Source of the DNA: Halogeometricum sp. S3BR5-2
Lineage (GTDB): Archaea > Halobacteriota > Halobacteria > Halobacteriales > Haloferacaceae
DNA length: 64,000 bases
Direction: 5' to 3'
Assembly (NCBI RefSeq): GCF_031624635.1
Contig: NZ_JAMQOQ010000005.1
Coordinates: forward strand, 124,001 to 188,000
Shown here one piece after another: positions 35,387 to 42,535 of this stretch. The notes under the pieces were generated by a model. The model made no database searches and had not been told where the DNA came from. It was given only the letters and a program-made list of their open reading frames with translations. Within the stretch, counting starts at the first letter, position 1. Each line of letters starts with the position of its first letter. Position numbers and translations under genes: made by a program.

Positions 35387-35695
35387 TCAGTCCGCTCCGG
35401 GCGGCGACGCCGACGGCGCGGAATCCGACGAGCGTCGGAACGACGCGACGAGTTCGGCGACGTCCGTCGGAGAGCGGAGCAGGGCGATGAGCCCCCAGAT
35501 GAAACCGGTGAGGAGGGCGCCGAGGGCCGAGTAGGTCATGTCCATCGTGAGGAACGCCGTCCCGTAGACGAAGCCGATTGTCAGCGAAGGGAGACTCGTT
35601 CCCAGCGGGACCTTCGACGTCTCGTCTCTGAGCGTCGGCGCGAGCGCGGCGATGGAGAAGACGTTTCCGGCGAGGAAAACGAGGTCTTGCCACAT
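35387..35695 (-). CDS. Small three-helix membrane protein
   Basis: 102 residues from the second of two adjacent ATG codons (35695; the first is at 35698). It has three hydrophobic segments, with an early FLAGNVFSIAALAPTLRDE that resembles PQ-loop or SWEET-like small membrane proteins (an N, a P and a charged residue after helix 1), and a Ser/Pro-rich tail. The PQ-loop resemblance is weak. A purine-rich plus-strand tract at 35348-35370 lies just beyond its stop. Confidence 0.6.
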   Translation of the reverse strand: MWQDLVFLAGNVFSIAALAPTLRDETSKVPLGTSLPSLTIGFVYGTAFLTMDMTYSALGALLTGFIWGLIALLRSPTDVAELVASFRRSSDSAPSASPPGAD

Positions 35696-35907
35696 CATTG
35701 ATTTCTCATCCCGATTTTAGATTTTGTGTTGGAGGTTTCTCGCATATTCTCGGGTAGCGCCGACTCGGTGAAAAGACTTACTACATGATGAGTAAATAAA
35801 ATCGTGAACGAGGGTCGAACTGATTCTTCGGAACGCCGTCGAACCCACCGACTGCGGTGCGGCGCGACGCCCCAACCGTTATTCGACGAACCGCCGTCTG
35901 CGAACGT

Positions 35908-36459
35908 GTGTTTCAGACGACTGTCTCGGTTGTCGGCGTCGTCCGCGGGACGTTCGCGGAGTTCGTCGCCGGCCTTCGGGCGGCGATTCCGAACGCTCTC
36001 GGTGGTATCGTCTTCCTCGTCCTCGCCTACGTCGTCATCAGGGTCGCGCTGTGGGCGCTTCGGGGGACACTCGACGCCCTCTACCCGGACGAACAGGACC
36101 TCGTGGTCAGCCTCGGCGTCACCGTCGCCGGCCTGTTCCTCTGGTTCGGCGCGGCGCTGGCGTTCTTCAAAATCGTCGGCATGGGAGACGTGGCGGCGAG
36201 TCTCGGCACCGCGACGGGGTTCGTCGCGCTGGGCGTCTCCTACGCGCTGTCGGATATGATAGCGGACACGGTTGCGGGCGTCTACCTGCTCCGCGACCCC
36301 GACTTCAATCCGGGCGACCGCGTGGAGTCGGACCCTGCGACGGGCGTCGTCGAGTCCATCGGCCTGCGCAAGAGTCGGTTCCGCGACGACGAGGGCGACA
36401 CCGTCGTCGTCGCCAACCGCGAGGTGGAGAAGAAGTGGCGGCGGATGGAGTCGAGGTGA
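35908..36459 (+). CDS. MscS-like mechanosensitive channel, short form
   Basis: 183 residues from GTG 35908 (in frame with an earlier GTG at 35857; neither is certain). Two or three membrane helices lead to the pore-like segment SLGTATGFVALGVSYALSDM, followed by DPDFNPGDRVE, which matches the MscS pore helix and the start of the beta domain. The C-terminal cytoplasmic domain is truncated to about 50 residues compared with MscS of about 280. Likely a small osmotic-safety channel; ion selectivity cannot be told. Confidence 0.75.
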   Translation: MFQTTVSVVGVVRGTFAEFVAGLRAAIPNALGGIVFLVLAYVVIRVALWALRGTLDALYPDEQDLVVSLGVTVAGLFLWFGAALAFFKIVGMGDVAASLGTATGFVALGVSYALSDMIADTVAGVYLLRDPDFNPGDRVESDPATGVVESIGLRKSRFRDDEGDTVVVANREVEKKWRRMESR

Positions 36460-36466
36460 GCGCGAT

Positions 36467-36898
36467 TCACGTGCCGAACGCCGAAGCCAGCGTTTCCGAG
36501 ACGAAGTCTTCGAGCAGCAGCGACAGGTTGTAGACGAGCGTCGACTGCGCGCCGACGACGCCGAACGCCGCGGCCGGTCGAACGCCGGCGACGCGGAGGC
36601 CGTGCGCGACGAAGAGGACGACGAGGAGGTTGCCGGCCGTCGCGGCGACGTGAATCATCGAGAGGGCGGTCATGTCCACGTCCGTCTCGTCGACGTGCGA
36701 GAGGGGGCCCCCGAACGCGAACCACGAGAGCGTCGCGAATCCGAGGAGCGCGCCGCTGACGTAGGCGAGCACCGACAGTTCGCCCGGCATCCCGTATTCG
36801 TGGATCAGCAGCGCGCCCGCACCCCAGATGGTGAGCGTGTAGCCGTAGGCGGACGACTCCGAGCGGAGGTTGGACGCGAGTCGCTTGGTCGGTTCCAT
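36467..36898 (-). CDS. Four-helix membrane protein, unknown family
   Basis: 143 residues from ATG 36898 (a GTG directly upstream is alternative). Four hydrophobic segments with polar start MEPTKRLASNLRSESSAYG and a loop GPLSHVDETDVDMT between helices 2 and 3. It ends 7 bp from the convergent MscS-like gene. Not recognised; membrane location is the only safe statement. Confidence 0.65.
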   Translation of the reverse strand: MEPTKRLASNLRSESSAYGYTLTIWGAGALLIHEYGMPGELSVLAYVSGALLGFATLSWFAFGGPLSHVDETDVDMTALSMIHVAATAGNLLVVLFVAHGLRVAGVRPAAAFGVVGAQSTLVYNLSLLLEDFVSETLASAFGT

Positions 36899-36993
36899 CA
36901 CGCGGGAACACGGTTCCCGGATACGAGTGCGTTCGGGCGGGAATCGGTCTCCCCGGAACCCTTATCCGGGGAACTCACCTACCATCGACAACT

Positions 36994-37419
36994 ATGGGTA
37001 TGGGCTCGGACATGTATCGACAGCAGATTCTGGACCACTACAAGAACCCCCGGAACAAGGGCGAGATGGAGGAGCCGACGTTCTCGCACACCGGGGAGAA
37101 CCCCTCCTGCGGCGACACCATCACGATGCAGGTGAAACTCGAAGACGACGGGGAGACCATCGAGTTCGTCGCGTTCAACGGCGACGGCTGCGCCATCAGT
37201 CAGGCCTCGGCAAGCATGCTCTCGGAGCGACTCCAGGGGACGACGCTGTCGGAACTGGAGAAGATGGACACCGACGACGTGACGGAGATGCTCGGCGTCG
37301 ACATCTCGCCGATGCGCATCAAGTGCGCCGTCCTCGCCCGGCAGGTGGCGCAGGACGGCGCTGCCGTCTACGAGGGCGAGGCCGACGAGGAGAAGACGAC
37401 GACCGAACTCGACGACTGA
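36994..37419 (+). CDS. sufU: Fe-S cluster scaffold SufU
   Basis: 141 residues (ATG 36994). The three cluster/zinc-binding cysteines are C39 in ENPSCGDTI, C66 in GDGCAISQAS and C111 in RIKCAVLA; the start YRQQILDHYKNPRNKG is typical. The extra loop between C66 and C111 is of SufU length rather than IscU. SufU receives persulfide from SufS, encoded upstream. It stands alone, following a divergent membrane gene, and the nearby GGGAACTC-type AT-poor promoter is not clear. Confidence 0.95.
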   Translation: MGMGSDMYRQQILDHYKNPRNKGEMEEPTFSHTGENPSCGDTITMQVKLEDDGETIEFVAFNGDGCAISQASASMLSERLQGTTLSELEKMDTDDVTEMLGVDISPMRIKCAVLARQVAQDGAAVYEGEADEEKTTTELDD

Positions 37420-37460
37420 GTCCGCGCCGTCGCCGCCCGAACCGCCCCGAACCGACGCGG

Positions 37461-38405
37461 TCACACGACCCCGGTCACGTCCCTGTTTCTCGCCGTGTAC
37501 GACAACCGACGAGCGTCGAGTTCCCGCCGCCGCGCGCGGTGCCACCGGCGTCGCCTCCCCTCGTCGACGCGGACGCCGACGGCGTCGGCCACCGTGTCCA
37601 CGAGGACACGGAGGAAGTACGCCTCGTCGGCCGGGTAGTCGCGCCGACCGGCCGGACCGTCCCCGCCGTCGACCGGTCGCACCGACCAGTCGGCGTCGGC
37701 CGCGACGTAGTCGATACCGCGCGCGTCGAGACGTCGCTCCAGCACCCGTCCCGCCCGCGACCCGAGGCGGTCCCCGCCGTCCATCGTCGCGTGGTACGCC
37801 GAGAGGACGGCGTCGTCGGCGTCGTGGGGCGGCGCGAACGCGGTGCCGCCGTCGAAGGTGATGGGGAAGTAGAACCGACCGCCGGGAGCGAGGCCGTCGA
37901 GGAGGCGGTCCACGCCCGCCGGGTCGAGGAGGTCCACGAACGCCTGCGCGACGACGAAGTCCCACCCGCCCGCGTCGGCGGCGTCGAGGGCGTCGCCGCG
38001 GACGAAGCGCACGTCGATAGCGTTCTCCCCCCTCAGCGACAGCGACCCCACGGTCTCGCCCGGGACGGCGAAATCGAAGTCGGCCTCGTGGTCGCCGTCG
38101 CCATCGCCTTCGCTGTCGATGGAGTCGACGGCGTATCCGGCCGCCGGCGCCGTCGCCGCGACGCGTTCGCGGGCGAGGTCGAGGTTCACGCCGTCGGCGT
38201 CGACGGCGACGTACGCGAGGTCCGGGACGTCCCACGCGAGGAGGCGGCGGAGAAACGACCCCGTGCCCGTCCCGGCGTCCAAGAGGCGGAGGCCGTCCGG
38301 CCGGCCGGCGAGGTCCGACCGGACGAGGCGGCGCACGCCGGGGGCGAACGCCCGGTCGTCGACGGACTCCTTCGCCGCGAGGTAGCGCCGGAAGTCGCCC
38401 TTCAC
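37461..38405 (-). CDS. Class I SAM-dependent methyltransferase
   Basis: 314 residues from GTG 38405, whose codon overlaps the glycosyltransferase TGA (GTGA). Motif I is LRLLDAGTGTGSFLRRLL near residue 40, motif II VAVDADGVNLDLAR, and the acidic motif IV region WDFVVAQAFVDLLDP. A C-terminal basic region (RRRRWHRARRRELDARR) is unusual. The substrate is unknown. As the last gene of the dehydrogenase-PTPS-glycosyltransferase-methyltransferase operon on the minus strand, it probably methylates an intermediate of that pathway. Confidence 0.82.
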   Translation of the reverse strand: MKGDFRRYLAAKESVDDRAFAPGVRRLVRSDLAGRPDGLRLLDAGTGTGSFLRRLLAWDVPDLAYVAVDADGVNLDLARERVAATAPAAGYAVDSIDSEGDGDGDHEADFDFAVPGETVGSLSLRGENAIDVRFVRGDALDAADAGGWDFVVAQAFVDLLDPAGVDRLLDGLAPGGRFYFPITFDGGTAFAPPHDADDAVLSAYHATMDGGDRLGSRAGRVLERRLDARGIDYVAADADWSVRPVDGGDGPAGRRDYPADEAYFLRVLVDTVADAVGVRVDEGRRRRWHRARRRELDARRLSYTARNRDVTGVV

Positions 38406-39523
38406 GACCCTCTCCCCGCGGGTGGCGTCTCGGCCCGCGGGAATCCGCCGTCTCCGGCGTCGTGACGGTCGACGACCTCCCGGAGGAAGCGTCGGACGCC
38501 CGCTACCGTCTCCGACCACGGGGGGTGCACCTCGTACCGGTCGAGGGCGGCCCGGCCCGCCGCCGCGAGTCGGTCTCTGTCCGCGGCGAACCCGGCGAGA
38601 GCCTCGCGGACGCCCCCCACGTCGCCCGGCGCGACGAGGACGCCGGTCGAGTCGTCGACGAGGTCGGACGCCCCGCCGGACGCCGAGGCGACGGCCGGGA
38701 GGCCGAACCCCATCGCTTCGAGGTAGGCGATGCCGAACCCCTCGTGGGCGGAGGGCATCGCGAAGACGTGGCTCTCGCGGAGGACCGCGGCCGTCTCGTC
38801 GGTCGAGAGCGACCCCGCGATGTGGACCCGGTCGCCGAGTCCGCGCCGCCGAATCCGCTCGCGGACGCGGCGCAGGTGGGTTTCGTCCGGGTGAGCGCCG
38901 ACCAGCGTGGCGAGCCACGGTTCGTCCAGTCCGGCGAGTGCGTCGAGGAGCGCGAGGATTCCCTTCCGCGGGAGGAGGTTGCCGACGAAGGCGACGCGGA
39001 ACGGGTCTCGCCGAGCGCGCCGGCCGACGTCGGCGGCGGTCACGTTCGGGTCGAACTGCGCGTCCGCGGGCGGCGCGACGTGCGTTCGGAGGCCGGACGC
39101 GCGGCGTTCGACCGACTCCGCGGTCGGGCGACTCGTGCAGACGGCGGCGTCGCAGCGGTCGAGGAAGCGCCGTTCGAGCGTCCGCGCGACGGTAGCGTCG
39201 AGTCCGTCGACGGCGTCGCAGCGGAGGTGGTGGACGAGGGCGACGACGGGCGCGGCGTCGGGCGTACCGAGGTCGGTGCAGCGGCCGAGCAGCGCCGGGT
39301 GGGCGAGTTCGTCCGCGAGGACGACGTCCGGGGCGAACTTCGACGAGAAGAGCCGTCGAGGGACCAGCGAGTCGACGACGCCGAGCGGGTAGCGCCGCCA
39401 CGGGATGGAGACGACGCGGACCGTCTCGCCTGCGGCGCGGAGGCCGTCGACGAGCGCTCGGTCGTAAGCGAACCCGCCCGAGGCGGCGTCGAGCGACCCG
39501 GGGACGACGAGGGCGACGCGCAT
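38402..39523 (-). CDS. Family 4 (GT-B) glycosyltransferase
   Basis: 373 residues. An N-terminal glycine-rich loop MRVALVVPGSLDAASGGFAYDR and the C-terminal nucleotide-sugar site with EGFGIAYLEAMGFGLP (Glu-x7-Glu) identify a retaining GT4 enzyme. The middle VAFVGNLLPRKGILALLDAL is also typical. Acceptor and sugar unknown. It overlaps PTPS (TGATG) upstream and the methyltransferase (GTGA) downstream, so the three are translated together. Confidence 0.88.
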   Translation of the reverse strand: MRVALVVPGSLDAASGGFAYDRALVDGLRAAGETVRVVSIPWRRYPLGVVDSLVPRRLFSSKFAPDVVLADELAHPALLGRCTDLGTPDAAPVVALVHHLRCDAVDGLDATVARTLERRFLDRCDAAVCTSRPTAESVERRASGLRTHVAPPADAQFDPNVTAADVGRRARRDPFRVAFVGNLLPRKGILALLDALAGLDEPWLATLVGAHPDETHLRRVRERIRRRGLGDRVHIAGSLSTDETAAVLRESHVFAMPSAHEGFGIAYLEAMGFGLPAVASASGGASDLVDDSTGVLVAPGDVGGVREALAGFAADRDRLAAAGRAALDRYEVHPPWSETVAGVRRFLREVVDRHDAGDGGFPRAETPPAGRGS

Positions 39524-39900
39524 CAGAACGGGGCGGTGTAGGCGGCGTTCGCCGCGTCGTCCTCCCAGACGGTGACCGTCGCCTCCGACGCCGCCTCGGC
39601 GTCGAGTTCGGCGGCCAGACGGTCGTGGACGACCCGCGCGAACCGCTCGACGCTCGGGTTGTACCCCTCGAACTCCGGTAGGTCGTTCAGGAAGGCGTCG
39701 GCGTAGCGCTCCTCAACGCCGTCGAGCGCCGACTCCACGGCGTCGATATCGACCAGGTAGTCGTACTCGTTCAGCGTCTCGCCCGTCAGTTCGACCTCCA
39801 GTCGGTATCGGTGCGAGTGGGGGTCGCCCTCGGGACCGGGGTTCGGAACGGTCAGCGCGTGCCGGGCGACGAAGGGCCGAACGACGGTCACGGCGTACAT
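39523..39900 (-). CDS. 6-pyruvoyl-tetrahydropterin synthase-like enzyme, PTPS-III type
   Basis: 125 residues of the PTPS/QueD (T-fold) family. The three zinc ligands are H14, H28 and H30 (ARHAL and PHSHRYR). The residue four positions before H28, normally the catalytic cysteine of PTPS and QueD, is E24 (PEGDPH). That Cys-to-Glu change is the mark of PTPS-III enzymes, which cleave the side chain of dihydroneopterin triphosphate. NPSVERFARVV and VTVWEDD provide the rest of the site. Its substrate here is not proven. Second gene of the operon whose first gene has been split by an insertion sequence. Confidence 0.85.
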   Translation of the reverse strand: MYAVTVVRPFVARHALTVPNPGPEGDPHSHRYRLEVELTGETLNEYDYLVDIDAVESALDGVEERYADAFLNDLPEFEGYNPSVERFARVVHDRLAAELDAEAASEATVTVWEDDAANAAYTAPF

Positions 39901-39955
39901 ATTCTCCCGTGGGACGGAACCGCCGTAAAGCCGCGGTCGGAGCGGTCGAACGGGG

Positions 39956-40210
39956 TCAGTAGGTGAAGAGCACCTGCACGGCGTCGGCGGGGTCGTCGTC
40001 GAGCAACCGATAGGCGTCGGCGGCGTCCTCGACCGGAACGCGGTGGCTGACGAGCGACGAGGGTTCGAGGTCCGGCAGGGAGTCGAGGACGTAGTCGAGG
40101 CGGCGCTCCTTGTCCCAGCGGCCGGCGTGGTCGGCGTCGATTTCGCTCACCTGGCTCGACCGGATGCGCATCCGACTGCGGTGAAAGCGCCCGCCCAGTT
40201 CGAGCGAGAC
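39956..40210 (-). pseudogene. MDR dehydrogenase, C-terminal remnant
   Basis: This segment encodes the last about 82 residues of a medium-chain dehydrogenase: RIRSSQVSEIDADHAGRWD and SHRVPVEDAADAYRLLDD are typical of the C-terminal domain. Removing the insertion sequence and one copy of the 8-bp duplication joins it in frame with the N-terminal part at 41674-42440 to give a 337-residue protein. It keeps the normal stop codon at 39956-39958 but has no start or promoter of its own. Confidence 0.9.
40203..40210. repeat. Target-site duplication, left copy
   Basis: AGCGAGAC directly before the left end of the insertion sequence; the same eight bases follow its right end at 41674-41681. Eight bases is the duplication size of the ISH1 subgroup of IS5. 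Confidence 0.92.
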
Positions 40211-40227
40211 GGCTCTGTTGAAGTCCT
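40211..40227. repeat. Left terminal inverted repeat of the IS
   Basis: GGCTCTGTTGAAGTCCT; 16 of 17 bases match the complement of the right end. After it the two ends diverge. Confidence 0.9.
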
Positions 40228-40328
40228 ATCGATTCGACACCTTTCCTGCTGAAACAGCTGTTGTGTGGGACTGCGAATCAAGCGAACTCCCCTGTAGTAC
40301 CCTAAAGAGCTTGATGCGTCAGAAAACA

Positions 40329-40356
40329 CTTAACCGCTCTCTTAGTTGTGTGACTC
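40329..40356 (+). promoter_or_regulatory. Box A for the passenger lipoprotein
   Basis: CTTAAC at 40329-40334 inside AAAACACTTAACC is about 25 nt upstream of the GTG at 40357, the spacing expected for a leaderless haloarchaeal transcript. So the passenger can be expressed from within the element. Confidence 0.55.
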
Positions 40357-40755
40357 GTGAAGTCACGAATTGGTTCCCTCCTGATACTGGCCCTGCTCGT
40401 TGCTTTTGCCGGCTGTGCAGGGATTGGTAGTACCGGCCCTGACGTTACGGACAAAGAAGCAAGAGAACAAGCACTAAGCGCCGAGGAGACGCGTGTAACT
40501 CAAGCGCTGGAGAACGCGAGCTACGTCACCAGCAGTAGCGTCGGCATTTACGCCAAACCTAACGCGACCGTCCTGAACAGCAACAGCTCGGCCGTTAAAG
40601 TCCGGGTGAAAATGCCGTATTCCTATGAATACAGTTGCGAGGACGGTTCCAGTGGGGCGGTTGACGGACTGAAAACCAATGTGGTCTATCAAGTGACTGA
40701 TTCCAACGTGACCGTCATGACAATCACGGAGAGCATACAAAACGCCTGCGCCTAA
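40357..40755 (+). CDS. Passenger lipoprotein carried by the insertion sequence
   Basis: 132 residues from GTG 40357. A basic start (MKSRIG), a hydrophobic stretch and the lipobox FAGC at residues 17-20 predict a Sec-type lipoprotein. The mature part is polar with Asn, Ser, Thr and Val, and has two further cysteines late in the chain (SCEDG and NACA), which could form a disulfide. It resembles small haloarchaeal surface lipoproteins of unknown function. It lies wholly inside the element, is transcribed toward the transposase, and its codon choice matches the element rather than the host. Function, including any benefit to the element, is unknown. Confidence 0.8.
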   Translation: MKSRIGSLLILALLVAFAGCAGIGSTGPDVTDKEAREQALSAEETRVTQALENASYVTSSSVGIYAKPNATVLNSNSSAVKVRVKMPYSYEYSCEDGSSGAVDGLKTNVVYQVTDSNVTVMTITESIQNACA

Positions 40756-40799
40756 ACACATATCCAGCCCCTTGTCGGCTCTCCTGTTCTATTGAACGT

Positions 40800-41621
40800 T
40801 CAAAGTGCCTTGTCGATGTTGTGAGTGAGACAGCAGACAACGAGTTCACGGAACTGCTTCCACCAGTGCCGTGAGCGGACGAATGCGCCATATTTCCGTT
40901 TGAGGCGAGAGTTTACCGTCTCGTTTTGACTGCGCTGACCGTAGAGATCGGCATCCAAGCGAGCATTCCACGCTTTGTGAAGTGACGAGAACTCGCGGTG
41001 CTTGATGAGCGGACGAACACCAGTTTCACGGGCTAATGCGCGAATCTTCTGATCATCGTATCCCTTGTCGCCGAGGAGAACTGCTACTTCCCCGGTATTC
41101 CGCTTGATGAGCAACGGCGCGATCTTCGAGTCGTGTTTTCGTGTTGTTGTTACGTGTACGTCGAGGACAGCATTTGCTCTCGTGTCCACGAGAAGCGTGA
41201 CTTTCAACTGCTGAATCGTCAACTTCGTTCGCTTCGTATAGTGCTTCGAGGCGTGACTACGGTCAAAGCCAGAGGCATCGATACCGACGACACCGTTGGT
41301 CGGGAGGAGGGTAACCGAGAGGTTGAGCAGCACACGCCAAACCGCCATATCGAGCCGGTTAAACGCCTTACACAACGTCGAAGGAGACGGGATTTCCTCA
41401 AGATTGAGGGAGCTCCGAATCCGGGGCATCTCGATGAGTTCGTCGAGGAGCGTCCGGTACGTCGTGTTCTTCCGCACCTTGAGACAGAGCAAGACGATGT
41501 GCTGGTGGAGTGTGTACCGTCGTTTCGAGAACTTTGACGAGTAGCGGGCAACAGCTCGCCGAGCCAAGTGATATGCCTGCTCAACGAACCGAAGCAACTG
41601 CGACTTTGGGAGGGCCTGCAT
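40800..41621 (-). CDS. IS5-family DDE transposase
   Basis: 273 residues from ATG 41621. The three catalytic acids are in VVGIDASGFDRSH (Asp), LLGDKGYDDQKIR (Asp) and the N-terminal part of NETVNSRLKRKYG (Glu with downstream Arg and Lys, the YREK-like block). No frameshift or internal stop is seen, so it should be active. It is convergent with the lipoprotein gene. Confidence 0.92.
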   Translation of the reverse strand: MQALPKSQLLRFVEQAYHLARRAVARYSSKFSKRRYTLHQHIVLLCLKVRKNTTYRTLLDELIEMPRIRSSLNLEEIPSPSTLCKAFNRLDMAVWRVLLNLSVTLLPTNGVVGIDASGFDRSHASKHYTKRTKLTIQQLKVTLLVDTRANAVLDVHVTTTRKHDSKIAPLLIKRNTGEVAVLLGDKGYDDQKIRALARETGVRPLIKHREFSSLHKAWNARLDADLYGQRSQNETVNSRLKRKYGAFVRSRHWWKQFRELVVCCLTHNIDKAL

Positions 41622-41656
41622 CCGGTCAGACTACCGGGCGAATCTGTAACTCTCTG

Positions 41657-41673
41657 AGGATTTCAACAGAGCC
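41657..41673. repeat. Right terminal inverted repeat of the IS
   Basis: On the minus strand it reads GGCTCTGTTGAAATCCT and pairs with the left end with one mismatch. Confidence 0.9.
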
Positions 41674-41681
41674 AGCGAGAC
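41674..41681. repeat. Target-site duplication, right copy
   Basis: AGCGAGAC, identical to 40203-40210. It falls inside the dehydrogenase gene just after codons for GAKPVSL. Confidence 0.92.
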
Positions 41682-42440
41682 GGGTTTCGCGCCGTACCAC
41701 GACCCGACGACGAGGCGGCCGTCGTCGCCGGTGAGCGAGATGGCGTCCGGGAGCGCCTCGGGGTTACCGGAGAGTTCGAAGGTGAGGTCGGCCCGGCCGT
41801 CGCCCGCGAAGCGGTCGGCGACGCCGTCCGGGACGGCCTCGGGGGCGAACGCCTCGTGCGCGCCGAACGACCGCGACCTGCGCCTGCGCGGGGCGTGACG
41901 GTCGACCGTGACGAGTTCCGAGAGCGGGAACCGCGCCAGCAGTGCGGTGGTGAGGAGGCCGACGACGCCCTGTCCGAAGACGGCGACGCGTTCGCCGACG
42001 CGGGGGCGGCCGTCCATCGCGAATCCCGTCGCCGTCTCCGCCGTCGCCAGCATCGCGGCGTCCTCGTCGGACACGTCGTCCGGGAGGGCGACGAGCGAGT
42101 CGGGGGCGGCGCAGAAATGGCTCGCGTGCGGGCGGAAGGCGAAGACGCGGCGGCCCGCCCACGCGTCGTCGACGGCGTCGCCGACGGCGGTGACGACGCC
42201 GACGGCGGCGTAGCCGTACGATACGGGGTAGGACAGCGGTTCGGTCAGACCGTCTATCGTCGCGTCGAGCGGAACGTCCGTCGGGACGTCGTCGCGGTAG
42301 ACGAGGAGTTCGGTGCCCGGGCTGACGGCCGACACCGTCGTCTCCACGAGCACCTCGTCGTCGGTCGGTTCCGGGACCGGACCGTACTCGACGTCGACGG
42401 TTCGCGGCGCGGCGAACCGGACGCGCCTCGCGTCGGTCAC
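41674..42440 (-). pseudogene. MDR (zinc-type) dehydrogenase, N-terminal part, split by IS
   Basis: About 255 residues from GTG 42440, then interrupted by the insertion sequence. The Rossmann motif is RVAVFGQGVVGLLTTALLA and the GroES-like part contains TVSAVSPGTELLVYRD. The position of the usual zinc-binding cysteine is Ser/Pro here, which resembles a subgroup of MDR oxidoreductases that includes BchC-like proteins rather than classical alcohol dehydrogenase. Rejoined with 39956-40202 it gives an uninterrupted 337-residue frame. As it stands the truncated product would lack the C-terminal domain and read into IS sequence. It is the promoter-proximal gene of the operon, so the insertion may also be polar on PTPS and the transferases. 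Confidence 0.9.
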
Positions 42441-42535
42441 CGGCGGCCGCCCGCCGGGAGCGACGCCCCCCGTCGGTCCGCTGTCTGTCGGTACATACCA
42501 CGACTGACGGGTGAGCCGGGGTAAAGCTGTCGCGC

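Larger units (their letters stand above)
40211..41673. mobile_element. IS5-family (ISH1-type) insertion sequence with passenger gene
   Basis: 1463 bp bounded by 17-bp terminal inverted repeats, GGCTCTGTTGAAGTCCT at 40211-40227 and the complement of GGCTCTGTTGAAATCCT at 41657-41673, and by an 8-bp direct repeat AGCGAGAC. It contains a DDE transposase on the minus strand and, between the left end and the transposase, a lipoprotein gene on the plus strand. Base composition is clearly lower in GC than the host. Typical ISH1-type elements are about 1.0-1.2 kb with one gene, so the extra about 400 bp corresponds to the passenger. The ends look intact. Confidence 0.93.

Noticed and set aside
37461-39401. 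A single 646-codon frame joining methyltransferase and upstream sequence
   Set aside because: The upstream half is the glycosyltransferase read in the wrong frame; the GTG at 38405 overlapping the glycosyltransferase stop is the sensible start.
40357-40755. The lipoprotein as a host gene that the element landed beside
   Set aside because: It lies inside the two inverted ends, and the host gene rejoins exactly when the whole segment is removed.
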